Virus record (IMG/VR): IMGVR_UViG_3300028393_000244
Location: 1-30,783 of that record
Strand: one strand, 5' to 3'
DNA length: 30,783 nt
DNA from: a virus
Positions 7,795 to 15,928 of this stretch are shown here, one piece after another (the stretch's first letter is position 1; every line of letters begins with the position of its first letter). The notes under the pieces are model-generated. The model was given only the letters and a program-made list of their open reading frames with translations. It made no database searches and was not told the DNA's origin. The translations under genes and the position numbers were made by a program.

Positions 7795-8397
7795 ATGAAA
7801 ACATTCAAAAACTACCTACAAGAAAGCACACTGGCCAAAAAATACGACTTCCGTGTTAAAGTAGCCGGAGACTTTACTTCTGATCAAGAAGGTAAATTGA
7901 AGACTATGCTTGCTAGATACCAAGTAGAAACTTTTAAGAAAGTCGGAACAACTCCTATCCAGGAACTTCCATTAGATTTTCCTCAAGTTAAAAACTGCGA
8001 AGTATCTATATACGAAGTTAGTTTGAACTACCCTACCACACAACAAGAGCTAACAGAATATCTTACATCGGGGTTAGAAGTTAGTCGGCAAAATCTAGTT
8101 GTTCGTCGTCCTGGCGAACCCAGTGAAGAATATCAGCATGTTGAAGCAAATCCAAGAACTGGTGCTTTGCTAGATGACCCAAATTATAAAGAAGCAGGTG
8201 ATCCTAAGTTTGAAGATTACTACGGAGACAAATACAACAGTGGATTTGTCAAAGAGTTAAACGACATACTAAAACTACAACGCAAAGCACGTGGTGAAGA
8301 AATCCCAACAGAAGGCGCAGCGAAATATAACACTGATAATCCTGCCCATACAGAAAGTCCAATCAAACAGTCGGACTATAATCCCATAAGGAAATAA
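7795..8397 (+). CDS. Probable head-interior protein with T4-type capsid-targeting N-terminus
   Basis: A 200-residue protein of unknown function. Its first residues, MKTFKNYLQES, closely match the capsid-targeting sequence of T4 internal proteins (IPIII begins MKTYQEFIAEA). They include the L-x-E followed by a small residue that prohead protease gp21 cuts. The rest holds FRVKVAGDFTSDQEGKLK and VSIYEVSLNYPTTQQELTEYL, a ferredoxin-like alternation of strands and helices, then a polar and probably disordered tail. I recall homologues in marine T4-like phages without assigned function. It sits between the two terminase genes. Cargo status is inference from the N-terminal motif. Confidence 0.6.
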   Translation: MKTFKNYLQESTLAKKYDFRVKVAGDFTSDQEGKLKTMLARYQVETFKKVGTTPIQELPLDFPQVKNCEVSIYEVSLNYPTTQQELTEYLTSGLEVSRQNLVVRRPGEPSEEYQHVEANPRTGALLDDPNYKEAGDPKFEDYYGDKYNSGFVKELNDILKLQRKARGEEIPTEGAAKYNTDNPAHTESPIKQSDYNPIRK

Positions 8398-8399
8398 TT

Positions 8400-9506
8400 A
8401 TGCAGATGATTGATGTAATGAAGCGTTTAGCAGAGCTGGACAGTACAAACCCTACTATTGTTAAAGAAAATCAACAAGTAGATGAATGCGGAATAATGCC
8501 AGGAATGATGGGCGGTATGGATCGTCCCGGAACACCTGCTAATATCAGTATCACTGCAGGCAGCGGTCCTGAACTAAGCGGCATGCTAAGAGATATCATG
8601 CAACTAGCAGGCGTACATAAAGTAGAGCCCGGCCATATGGGCATGGAGCACGATCCAGTGGCATTGACAGCAGAACCTGCCATGGTCGCTGGACCACACG
8701 CAAGTGACGGCGAAATGATGCGTAGTGTTATTGATAAAATGAACCCAGAAGGGGGCGACGATGAAGTCGGCGATGTTGATCACGACATGGACGACCGCGA
8801 AGGGGAAGAAGAAACCGACGAAGGTCAATATGACAACAGTCCTAATGACCCACGTAAGCCTCCTCCTTTCAAGGCCAACCAATTTGCTCATCAAGAAAAT
8901 CAACCCGGACAAGGTGATAGAATGGATGGCAATATGCCTAAGGCCACAATGGAAGAAAAATTAATGGCCGATTACCAAGCGTTTTTAGCCGAAGGTGTTA
9001 TGGACACTATCAAAGGATTAGCAGCCAAGGCCATGAAAGCGTTAGGTGGTGATGCTATCGCTGATATTGCCGATAAAGTAAAACAAGCAACCGGCGGCGA
9101 TTATAGTGCAACTCCGGAGAATGCTAAAAAAGTTGCACAAGCATTGGGTTTGGCCAGTATGGCAAAAGGCTCAGCAGGACAGACTCCACAAGAAGTTGCC
9201 GAAGGTTGGGGACTTGCCGGCAATTGGCAAGGCAAATTACTTCAGTTAGCACATGTGGCTGTAGCCGGAGCCGGACTTGCTCAATTTTTTGGCGGACAAG
9301 CATTAACTGGCATGCAAGGATTTGGTGGCGGCGGTGAGCTCCTAGTAGGCGCCGGCTTAATCGCATTAATGCTGGCAGAAACTTTCTGGAGCCAAAATAA
9401 AGGCATGGTAGGCTCGATGGGCAACAATGGCAATACAGGAATGTCAACTGCTGCCGGTCCAACTAGTTCAAGATCGATTGCTGACAGAGGTATTCCTGCC
9501 AGATAA
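8400..9506 (+). CDS. Unknown virion protein with internal prohead-protease-like site and two hydrophobic helices
   Basis: A 368-residue mosaic. The N-terminal half is Met/Gly- and Asp/Glu-rich and looks disordered (GIMPGMMGGMDRPG; a very acidic run near residues 120-145). At residues 190-199 is DYQAFLAEG, almost the T4 capsid-targeting and cleavage motif (YQEFIAE then a small residue), predicting a cut after E198. The C-terminal part is Ala/Gly-rich with two hydrophobic stretches (about 280-298 and 313-330, LLVGAGLIALMLAETFW) that could be membrane segments. TAAGGA supports the ATG at 8400. A UUCG-loop terminator follows. A head-interior or DNA-ejection role is inference; the family is unknown to me. 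Confidence 0.55.
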   Translation: MQMIDVMKRLAELDSTNPTIVKENQQVDECGIMPGMMGGMDRPGTPANISITAGSGPELSGMLRDIMQLAGVHKVEPGHMGMEHDPVALTAEPAMVAGPHASDGEMMRSVIDKMNPEGGDDEVGDVDHDMDDREGEEETDEGQYDNSPNDPRKPPPFKANQFAHQENQPGQGDRMDGNMPKATMEEKLMADYQAFLAEGVMDTIKGLAAKAMKALGGDAIADIADKVKQATGGDYSATPENAKKVAQALGLASMAKGSAGQTPQEVAEGWGLAGNWQGKLLQLAHVAVAGAGLAQFFGGQALTGMQGFGGGGELLVGAGLIALMLAETFWSQNKGMVGSMGNNGNTGMSTAAGPTSSRSIADRGIPAR

Positions 9507-9524
9507 TAGATCGGTATGCGATCC

Positions 9525-9552
9525 AAATAGCCCCTTCGGGGGCTATTTTTTT
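9525..9552 (+). terminator. Rho-independent terminator with UUCG tetraloop
   Basis: AAATAGCCCC (9525-9534), loop TTCG, GGGGCTATTT (9539-9548), then further Ts to 9552. Ten paired bases capped by the extra-stable UUCG loop make this a confident terminator for the 5386-9506 unit. A small GATCG...CGATC hairpin lies just before it. Confidence 0.94.
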
Positions 9553-9553
9553 C

Positions 9554-9561
9554 ATTAAATA
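9554..9561 (+). promoter_or_regulatory. Late promoter ATTAAATA for the large terminase
   Basis: ATTAAATA is one mismatch from NATAAATA. T4 spacing puts the transcript start at 9567, exactly on the ATG of gp17. No Shine-Dalgarno is present. It begins immediately after the terminator's T run. Confidence 0.5.
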
Positions 9562-9566
9562 ACATT

Positions 9567-11144
9567 ATGGTAGCTGAAAATAAACTGGTCAAATCGGCCA
9601 ACATAACACAAAAATGGACCGAACAAGATATTGAAAACTTGATACGTTGTCAAGATCCTGTCAATGGACCGCATTTCTTCTTAGAACACTTTTTCTATAT
9701 TCAACATCCCATTAGAGGAAAATTGCTGTATCAGCCTTACGAATATCAAAAACGTTTAATTGACAGTTATCACAATCATAGATTTAATGTAAACCTACTA
9801 CCTCGACAGACAGGTAAGACAACCACTGCTGGCGGATATCTATTGTGGTTTGCCATGTTTGTTCCGGACAGTACTATTCTAATTGCTGCGCACAAGTACA
9901 CAGGTGCTCAAGAAATTATGGCACGTATCCGCTATGCTTACGAATTGTGTCCGGATCATATTCGTTGTGGCGTCAAAAGTTATAATAAACAAAGCATTGA
10001 CTTTGACAACGGATCACGTATTATTGCTCAAACAACAACTGAAACAACAGGTCGTGGTCTTTCCCTATCATTATTATACGCAGACGAGTTTGCGTTCGTA
10101 CCGCCTAATGTGGCCACAGAATTCTGGACTTCTATTTCACCTACATTGGCCACAGGTGGTAAGGCGATTATCACTTCAACACCTAACAGTGACGAAGATC
10201 AGTTTGCCTTGATATGGAAAGAGGCTAATAAACGCTATGATGAACATGGTAATACTACAGAAGTAGGTATCAACGGATTCTTTCCATTCAAAGCACATTG
10301 GACAGAACATCCTGATCGTGACGAAAAATGGGCCAATGAAGAACGCAGTCGGATCGGCGAAGAACGATTCCGCCGCGAGCACGATTGCGAATTTCTTGTA
10401 TTCGACGAAACATTGATCAGTAGTATTAAACTGGCAGATCTAGAAGGACGAGAACCCATTATTAAAATGGGGCAGTGTAGATGGTATAAGAAAATTAATC
10501 CCAAGAATACTTATATTATAGCATTGGATCCTAGCTTAGGTACAGGCGGTGACCCTGCAGGTATACAGATTATCGAATTACCTACATTTGATCAAGTAGG
10601 AGAATGGCATCATAATTTAACTCCTATACAAGGGCAGGCCAGGATATTGCGTGACATTTGCCAATATATTTCCGATGAATGTACCAAGAAAGATACACAG
10701 CCTAGTATATATTACAGTGTAGAAAATAATAGTGTAGGAGAAGCAGCATTGGTTGCTATCAATGAAATAGGCGAAGAAAGTATTGCCGGATTATTTCTAA
10801 GTGAACCCATTAGAAAAGGTCATGTGCGTAGATATCGCAAAGGATTTTATACAACGCACACTAGTAAGATTGCTGTTTGTGCCAAACTAAAACATCTAAT
10901 TGAATCTGATCGAATGAAACTCAACAGCAAACCTTTAGTCAGTGAGTTAAAAACTTTTGTGGCCAAAGGCATAAGTTTTGAAGGAAAAACCGGAATGCAT
11001 GACGATCTTGTATCCAGCCTATTACTGGCCATACGCATGATCATGCTACTACAAGACTGGGATCCTGCCATATACGATAAAATGCGTGAAGAACGAGAAG
11101 ATGAGTGGCTCATGCCCATGCCTGTTTATATAAGCTCATTTTAA
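9567..11144 (+). CDS. 17: Large terminase subunit gp17 (packaging ATPase/nuclease)
   Basis: A 525-residue headful-packaging motor that cuts concatemers and pumps DNA into proheads through the portal. Walker A is LPRQTGKTTT (residues 78-87). Walker B with the catalytic carboxylate is LLYADEFAFVP (D173, E174), followed by the coupling motif SPTLATGGKAIITSTPN. The C-terminal RNase H-like nuclease domain shows IIALDPSLGTGGDP (D321) and GMHDDLVSSLLLA (D479, D480). It is shorter than T4 gp17 (610), mainly at the ends, as is common in marine T4-likes. It is flanked by a terminator and its own late promoter and followed after 15 bases by the next late promoter and gene. Confidence 0.96.
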   Translation: MVAENKLVKSANITQKWTEQDIENLIRCQDPVNGPHFFLEHFFYIQHPIRGKLLYQPYEYQKRLIDSYHNHRFNVNLLPRQTGKTTTAGGYLLWFAMFVPDSTILIAAHKYTGAQEIMARIRYAYELCPDHIRCGVKSYNKQSIDFDNGSRIIAQTTTETTGRGLSLSLLYADEFAFVPPNVATEFWTSISPTLATGGKAIITSTPNSDEDQFALIWKEANKRYDEHGNTTEVGINGFFPFKAHWTEHPDRDEKWANEERSRIGEERFRREHDCEFLVFDETLISSIKLADLEGREPIIKMGQCRWYKKINPKNTYIIALDPSLGTGGDPAGIQIIELPTFDQVGEWHHNLTPIQGQARILRDICQYISDECTKKDTQPSIYYSVENNSVGEAALVAINEIGEESIAGLFLSEPIRKGHVRRYRKGFYTTHTSKIAVCAKLKHLIESDRMKLNSKPLVSELKTFVAKGISFEGKTGMHDDLVSSLLLAIRMIMLLQDWDPAIYDKMREEREDEWLMPMPVYISSF

Positions 11145-11152
11145 GATAAATA
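11145..11152 (+). promoter_or_regulatory. Late promoter GATAAATA
   Basis: GATAAATA directly follows the gp17 stop. T4 spacing predicts a transcript start at 11158, two bases before the ATG at 11160. No Shine-Dalgarno is visible in the 15-base gap. Confidence 0.6.
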
Positions 11153-11159
11153 AATTATT

Positions 11160-13457
11160 ATGCAAGCCATACAAATTATTTCACAAGATCTATTCGACAA
11201 AATACGTAGCCGTTTTCAAAATTTGGAAATGGGGAACGAAGCAGGTGCTGTTACTATTGATCCTGTAGACGCACGTTTTTTTGATTTTGACTTTGTATTA
11301 GAAGGTAACAATTTAGGTCGTGTTAGCATCAGTCTAAATGATCTTGGTAGCCTCAAAGTTTACTACAGTCAAGGTATAACAGAAAATCAAGATGATCCTA
11401 CCAAACAGTTATGGTACAAATTCTTGAAAGAAATGAGATTTTTCGCAATGCGTAGACTATTACGTTTTGACACAAGAGACATTAGCAAGACCAATCTTGA
11501 TAAAAATGATTTCCAACATTTAGCTACAACACAGCCTCCTAAGGAAGAAACAGATATGACCACTATGAACGAATCACGCTGGAACAATAAGAGCACAAAG
11601 AAAACTAGCCGAGCAGTCGCTGGCCGCACAGAAGTTATTGTTCGACACGCACGACCAGTAGATGAAGAATACGCAGGCTCACGCAGTCAAAAGAAAAATA
11701 TCAAAGCAATTTTTATCCAAAATCAAGACGGTGAACGCTTCAAGTATCCATTCATACATCCAGCAGGAGCATTCGCAATGGCACAGCATGTGGATCACGG
11801 CGGTATTCCGCATGATGCAGCAGGTAAGGCAATTATTAAAATGAGTGAAGAAATCGCCCAACTAGGCGAATTCCAACGCAAAGTACATTCTGCTACTCTA
11901 CATGACGATGCTACAGGTATTACAGAGCGTGCCATAGGCCGTATGAATGAACTCAAATCGCAGATAGCAGCATTAGGCAAAAGACATCACTATGAATCAT
12001 GGATGTCTGAATTTACTGGCACAACAGACGAAGGTGACATGATGTTAGACGCTGTTACCATGGAAGAATACAAACAAAAATTTACACAAACAAATTTCCA
12101 AGAAGAATTGGCTTCTTACTTTCCACTACTACATAAGATCATGAGTGAAACTAATACAGTTGATCTTGAAGAATATGTATCAGAGCAAAGCGTAACAGAA
12201 GATCCGGATAGATTAGGAATTGGCCAACAAATGGCTCGTGACGGAATAAAATATAGTCCAGATAAAGAAAACGAACTTATTGATTTAATGGCTCAATACA
12301 TGAAGAAAAATGGGATGAGTTCAAAAGAAATTCGATATCATCTAAATTACGATGAGGATTATATCCCCGATCAACTAAGTAACTTGCCAAAAGAAGGTAG
12401 TAGTGAAGAACCGCCATTTGAACCAGATGAAGACTCTAATTTTAAAAAATCAAACAATCCAAATCGTACAGGCATGGATTCTGCTCGAGCATTAGCACAA
12501 CGTGGCATGTCACCAGCAGAAAGTATTGATGCGTTTGAAACATGGGCAGAGGCAGTAGAACAAGGCAAACTAACAGACGATCAAGTTCAAGAACTAAAAG
12601 CAGCAATCGAGCAATTACCAATGGGTGCCGAGGGCCCAGAATTAGAACTAGGTCAAGACGGTCAAACTGCTATACAGTTTTTCCAAGGTCTAGGATTAGA
12701 CGATAGTGAGTTAGAAGAAAAACTCAAAGATATGGCCAATGTTGATCCAACAACAGACGCATTAGAAGTATTAAAATTATGGGCAGATGAAAGCTATCCG
12801 GAGTTATCAGTTGCGTTAGGTATCAGTAGTGCTGGCGAAGAACCTGCTGACGAACCGGCACCTGCTGAACCTGCGCCAGCACCTGCTGAACCGGCTCCAG
12901 AAGAACCTACAGCAGAAAATGACGACATGGCAATGCACAAAGGTACTATGGAAGGTGGTAACAAATCTTCCGAGATGATTAAGATGATTGCCGAGCGTGT
13001 CAAGAGTTTCTACAATAGAGATAATCCAGAAGTCGGTCCGTTCCGCGGAGAAGGTAACATTGCTACTGAAATTAAGAAAGAATGCTCTGAGAAGTTTGGA
13101 GATCAAGCAGGACAACGAGCATACGAAATGGCAGAAGCATTCATGGAAAAACTTACACACCAATGGCACCAACGTCATGGTAAAGTAGATCACGGCGATG
13201 GGTTGAGCGTCGACGGATTGAAAGAAATTTTAGGTAGAATCAAACAAAAAGTCGAAGGTATGGGTCAGCCCGAAATGGAAGGTTCCAAAGATGATTTTAG
13301 AACACATGGTATGGACAGTCAACCAAGTAAGGAAAATCCAAAAGGAAATCCAGCTCCGACAGATTACAAAAGAGATCCTATCGCAGCTACAACCGACAGA
13401 GCATACGATGCTGGTAAAGCAGCACTACAAAGATTAGCAGGTATTGGAAAAAAATAA
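11160..13457 (+). CDS. Large mosaic virion protein of unknown function
   Basis: A 765-residue multi-part protein. Residues 1-120 form a folded-looking segment (FDFDFVLEGNNLGRVSISLN, YKFLKEMRFFAMRRLLRFD). Residues about 160-290 form a second, with VIVRHARPVDEEY, AIFIQNQDGERFKYPFIHP and AFAMAQHVDHGG, which I recall from structural proteins of marine T4-like phages. A helical acidic middle follows. A Pro/Ala/Glu repeat linker lies at about 562-583, then a helical C-terminal domain (EMIKMIAERVKSFYNRDN...). YESWMSE at 278-284 and EEYVSEQS further on loosely resemble prohead-protease sites. It is alone between its late promoter and the gp32 leader hairpin. Virion location is inferred from context; no enzyme motif is seen. 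Confidence 0.6.
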   Translation: MQAIQIISQDLFDKIRSRFQNLEMGNEAGAVTIDPVDARFFDFDFVLEGNNLGRVSISLNDLGSLKVYYSQGITENQDDPTKQLWYKFLKEMRFFAMRRLLRFDTRDISKTNLDKNDFQHLATTQPPKEETDMTTMNESRWNNKSTKKTSRAVAGRTEVIVRHARPVDEEYAGSRSQKKNIKAIFIQNQDGERFKYPFIHPAGAFAMAQHVDHGGIPHDAAGKAIIKMSEEIAQLGEFQRKVHSATLHDDATGITERAIGRMNELKSQIAALGKRHHYESWMSEFTGTTDEGDMMLDAVTMEEYKQKFTQTNFQEELASYFPLLHKIMSETNTVDLEEYVSEQSVTEDPDRLGIGQQMARDGIKYSPDKENELIDLMAQYMKKNGMSSKEIRYHLNYDEDYIPDQLSNLPKEGSSEEPPFEPDEDSNFKKSNNPNRTGMDSARALAQRGMSPAESIDAFETWAEAVEQGKLTDDQVQELKAAIEQLPMGAEGPELELGQDGQTAIQFFQGLGLDDSELEEKLKDMANVDPTTDALEVLKLWADESYPELSVALGISSAGEEPADEPAPAEPAPAPAEPAPEEPTAENDDMAMHKGTMEGGNKSSEMIKMIAERVKSFYNRDNPEVGPFRGEGNIATEIKKECSEKFGDQAGQRAYEMAEAFMEKLTHQWHQRHGKVDHGDGLSVDGLKEILGRIKQKVEGMGQPEMEGSKDDFRTHGMDSQPSKENPKGNPAPTDYKRDPIAATTDRAYDAGKAALQRLAGIGKK

Positions 13458-13500
13458 TTGGCAAAATAAAATCAAATTTAGCAATCACCGAGGTTGCGAT

Positions 13501-13508
13501 GATAAATA
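13501..13508 (+). promoter_or_regulatory. Possible late promoter in the gp32 leader
   Basis: GATAAATA has the same sequence as the promoter at 11145. Here the predicted start (13514) would fall inside the stem of the hairpin at 13511-13538, and the ATG is about 90 bases away. So either this is a promoter for a structured leader or a chance match. Confidence 0.35.
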
Positions 13509-13510
13509 GA

Positions 13511-13549
13511 TGTGTGTATACTTAACCGTATGCACACATTTTTCTTTTT
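13511..13549 (+). terminator. Hairpin plus T run upstream of gene 32
   Basis: TGTGTGTATAC (13511-13521) pairs with GTATGCACACA (13528-13538) over 11 positions with one G-U wobble and a TTAACC loop. TTTTTCTTTTT follows. It could terminate the 11160-13457 transcript. It could also be a processing or stability element in the gene 32 leader, since T4 gene 32 mRNA is processed and its leader is structured. Confidence 0.7.
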
Positions 13550-13574
13550 AGTCAGTTGGCTTTAAAGAAGAGGC

Positions 13575-13605
13575 ATAATTAAAACATTTATTAAGGAAAA
13601 ACATT
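13575..13605 (+). promoter_or_regulatory. Putative autogenous operator and ribosome site of gene 32
   Basis: The bases before the gp32 start are a G-poor, A/T-only-like stretch (AATTAAAACATTTATTAAGG) running into AAGGA at 13593-13597 and the ATG at 13606. T4 gp32 represses its own translation by binding an unstructured A/U-rich stretch over its ribosome site. The resemblance is by composition and position only. Confidence 0.4.
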
Positions 13606-14610
13606 ATGGCAACTTTAGCAGAAATTCGCGCAAAGCTTCAAGCAAGCTCTCAACAAAACACCGGTAGCGCAGGCGGTGGAGACAACGGCATTTATCCACA
13701 CTGGAATATGCCAGAAGGTTCAACTACAACAGTTCGATTCCTTCCTGACCAAGACCCAAACAACACTTTTTTCTGGATCGAACGAGCAATGATCAAATTG
13801 CCCTTCGCTGGTATTAAAGGGGAGACCAACAGCAAACCTACTTTCGTACAAGTTCCTTGTATGGAAATGTGGGGCGAAACTTGTCCAGTATTGACAGAAG
13901 TACGTCCTTGGTTTAAAGATAAATCTTTAGAAGACATGGGTCGTAAGTACTGGAAAAAGAAATCTTATCTATTCCAAGGTTTTGTCATTGATAGCAAACT
14001 TGTAGAAGATGGTAAGACTCCAGAAAATCCAATTCGTAGATTCATTATCGGATCACAAATCTTCAACATCGTTAAGAACGCACTGATGGATGCTGAGATC
14101 GAAGAATTGCCAACTGACTATGTTCGCGGTCTTGACTTCAAGATTGCTAAAACTAGCAAAGGTGGTTATGCTGACTATTCTACTAGCACTTGGGCTCGTC
14201 GTGAACGTGCTCTTGCCGAAGCAGAACAAGCAGCCATTAAACAATTCGGGTTGTTTGATTTGAAATCCTATTTGCCTAAAAAGCCAGGCGAAGTTGAACT
14301 CAAAGTTATCGCAGAAATGTTCTCAGCATCAGTTGATGGTGAAGCATACGATGGCGATCGTTGGGGTCAATACTTCAAGCCAGCAGGCTTTGGTGGTAGC
14401 GGTTCGGCAACAGGCAGCGCCAGTACAGCCGCTCCGAAGGCAGCACCAATAGCAACACCAATCGGAGATGATGACATCCCTTTTGAAAGTGCGGCAGCAA
14501 CTCCCGCTAAAGTGGTTGCCAAGGAAGAATCCAAGCCAGCAACCGGCGAAGCAGGTTCTCGTGCCGCAGACATTATTGCAATGATCCGCAGTCGACAAAA
14601 CGCCAGTTAA
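13606..14610 (+). CDS. 32: Single-stranded DNA-binding protein gp32
   Basis: A 334-residue SSB that coats ssDNA in replication and recombination and recruits UvsY/UvsX and gp61/gp41. The N-terminal basic segment (MATLAEIRAKLQ) is the cooperativity region. The core shows YPHWNMPEGSTTTVRFLPD, VQVPCMEMWGETCPVL and GRKYWKKKSYLFQGFV, as in T4-like SSBs. In the zinc region only C85 and C93 are evident, so the T4 zinc knuckle (H-C-C-C) seems incomplete. The C-terminal tail is Ala/Pro-rich with an acidic patch, DDDIPF, at 288-293, then a helix AADIIAMIRSRQ. A 148-base leader with a hairpin precedes it, and uvsX follows after 10 bases with AAGGAG. Confidence 0.92.
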   Translation: MATLAEIRAKLQASSQQNTGSAGGGDNGIYPHWNMPEGSTTTVRFLPDQDPNNTFFWIERAMIKLPFAGIKGETNSKPTFVQVPCMEMWGETCPVLTEVRPWFKDKSLEDMGRKYWKKKSYLFQGFVIDSKLVEDGKTPENPIRRFIIGSQIFNIVKNALMDAEIEELPTDYVRGLDFKIAKTSKGGYADYSTSTWARRERALAEAEQAAIKQFGLFDLKSYLPKKPGEVELKVIAEMFSASVDGEAYDGDRWGQYFKPAGFGGSGSATGSASTAAPKAAPIATPIGDDDIPFESAAATPAKVVAKEESKPATGEAGSRAADIIAMIRSRQNAS

Positions 14611-14620
14611 GGAGTAACAG

Positions 14621-15676
14621 ATGGGAAAAGCATTTGATATTTCTAAGTTTAGAAAGTCAATTACTAAGTCCATTGACGGACTTGGTATTGGCTTTAACGA
14701 TCCAACTGATTGGATTTCGACTGGTAATTTTGCTCTTAACTATCTTATCTCGGGGGACTTCTTTAGGGGAGTTCCTCTTGGTAAAGTTACAGTATTTGCC
14801 GGTGAAAGTGGTGCTGGAAAGAGTTATATCTGCTCCGGAAACATTATTCGTCACGCACAAGAACAAGGTATTTTTGTTATCCTAGTTGATAGCGAAAACG
14901 CCCTTGACGAAAAATGGCTGTTGGATCTCGGTGTTAACACTAGTGAAGATAAACTACTCAAACTCAATATGGCCATGATTGACGATGTGGCAAAAACCAT
15001 CTCTGAATTCATGAAAGAATACAAATTGATGCCAGAAGAGACTCGTCCAAAGATTCTTTTTGTCATCGATAGTTTGGGTATGTTGTTGACTCCTACTGAT
15101 GTGAATCAGTTTGAAGCAGGTGAAATGAAGGGAGACATGGGCCGTAAGCCCAAAGCACTAACAAGTTTGGTTCGCAACTGTGTAAACATGTTTGGTTCGT
15201 GGAATGTTGGTATGGTTTGTACCAATCACACATACGCAAGTCAGGACATGTTTGACCCAGATGATAAAATCTCAGGTGGACAAGGTTTCATCTATGCTAG
15301 CTCTATTGTAGTTGCTATGCGTAAATTGAAACTGAAAACTGACGAAGATGGTAATAAGACTACCACTGTAAACGGTATTCGATCGGCTTGTAAGATCATG
15401 AAAACACGTTATGCCAAACCCTTTGAAAGTGTACAAGTTGAGATTCCATATTCGACAGGTATGAGTCCATTTAGTGGTTTAGTTGATTTGTTTGAAGCCA
15501 AAGGCAAGTTGAAAAAAGAAGGCAATAGTCTTGTTTACACAACCAAGGACGGCGAGATCATCAAGCAATTCCGCAAGGCATGGAACAGCAATGACAAAGA
15601 CGGACTAACTACAATTATGGCTGAATGGGAAGAAATTGATACTCCGGCAGTCGTGGAAGAAACTGAGGAAGCATAA
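14621..15676 (+). CDS. uvsX: UvsX recombinase (RecA-like)
   Basis: A 351-residue RecA-family strand-exchange ATPase for recombination-dependent replication. T4 UvsX is 391 residues. Walker A is FAGESGAGKSYIC (residues 59-71). The strand VILVDSENALDEKWL carries the RecA-type glutamate region. Walker B is ILFVIDSLGMLLTP (about 145-158). SSIVVAMRKLKLK and the later GIRSACKIMKTRYAKPF are also characteristic. The acidic C-terminus (EEIDTPAVVEETEEA) resembles regulatory tails of recombinases. AAGGAG lies 7 bases before the ATG. It sits between its partners gp32 and UvsY-like, with only one base before the next gene. Confidence 0.95.
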   Translation: MGKAFDISKFRKSITKSIDGLGIGFNDPTDWISTGNFALNYLISGDFFRGVPLGKVTVFAGESGAGKSYICSGNIIRHAQEQGIFVILVDSENALDEKWLLDLGVNTSEDKLLKLNMAMIDDVAKTISEFMKEYKLMPEETRPKILFVIDSLGMLLTPTDVNQFEAGEMKGDMGRKPKALTSLVRNCVNMFGSWNVGMVCTNHTYASQDMFDPDDKISGGQGFIYASSIVVAMRKLKLKTDEDGNKTTTVNGIRSACKIMKTRYAKPFESVQVEIPYSTGMSPFSGLVDLFEAKGKLKKEGNSLVYTTKDGEIIKQFRKAWNSNDKDGLTTIMAEWEEIDTPAVVEETEEA

Positions 15677-15677
15677 A

Positions 15678-15926
15678 ATGGAAGAACAATTAATTATTGA
15701 TGTATGGGACACTTTTAAGGATTATATTCCTGAAAAAAATCGTGAGACCGCAGCAAGTCATTATGTAGACTTTCTTGTAGGACAAGATGTAGAACTTTCT
15801 GTTCTAGAGTCTGTCATGGGATATGATGCTAATCTAGACTCTGCTATTGAACTCGTTGTTGAAGAATACAAAGACGAAGACGATATTGACGAAGACGACG
15901 ATTACTCCTACGACGAAGAGGACTGA
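15678..15926 (+). CDS. Small acidic conserved protein downstream of uvsX
   Basis: An 82-residue protein. The ATG at 15678 is one base after the uvsX stop; an upstream in-frame ATG at 15636 lies inside uvsX and is less likely. The body is helical (EQLIIDVWDTFKDYIPEKNR, ASHYVDFLVGQDVELSVLES). The last 25 residues are almost entirely Asp/Glu/Tyr. It is a familiar but unnamed neighbour of uvsX in marine T4-like phages. The acidic tail could mimic DNA or contact gp32/UvsX, but that is speculation. Confidence 0.75.
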   Translation: MEEQLIIDVWDTFKDYIPEKNRETAASHYVDFLVGQDVELSVLESVMGYDANLDSAIELVVEEYKDEDDIDEDDDYSYDEED

Positions 15927-15928
15927 AC

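Noticed and set aside
7326-7808. 160-codon open frame antisense to gp16
   Set aside because: The plus strand encodes a recognisable small terminase; the antisense reading has no motif and lies over an obvious operon.
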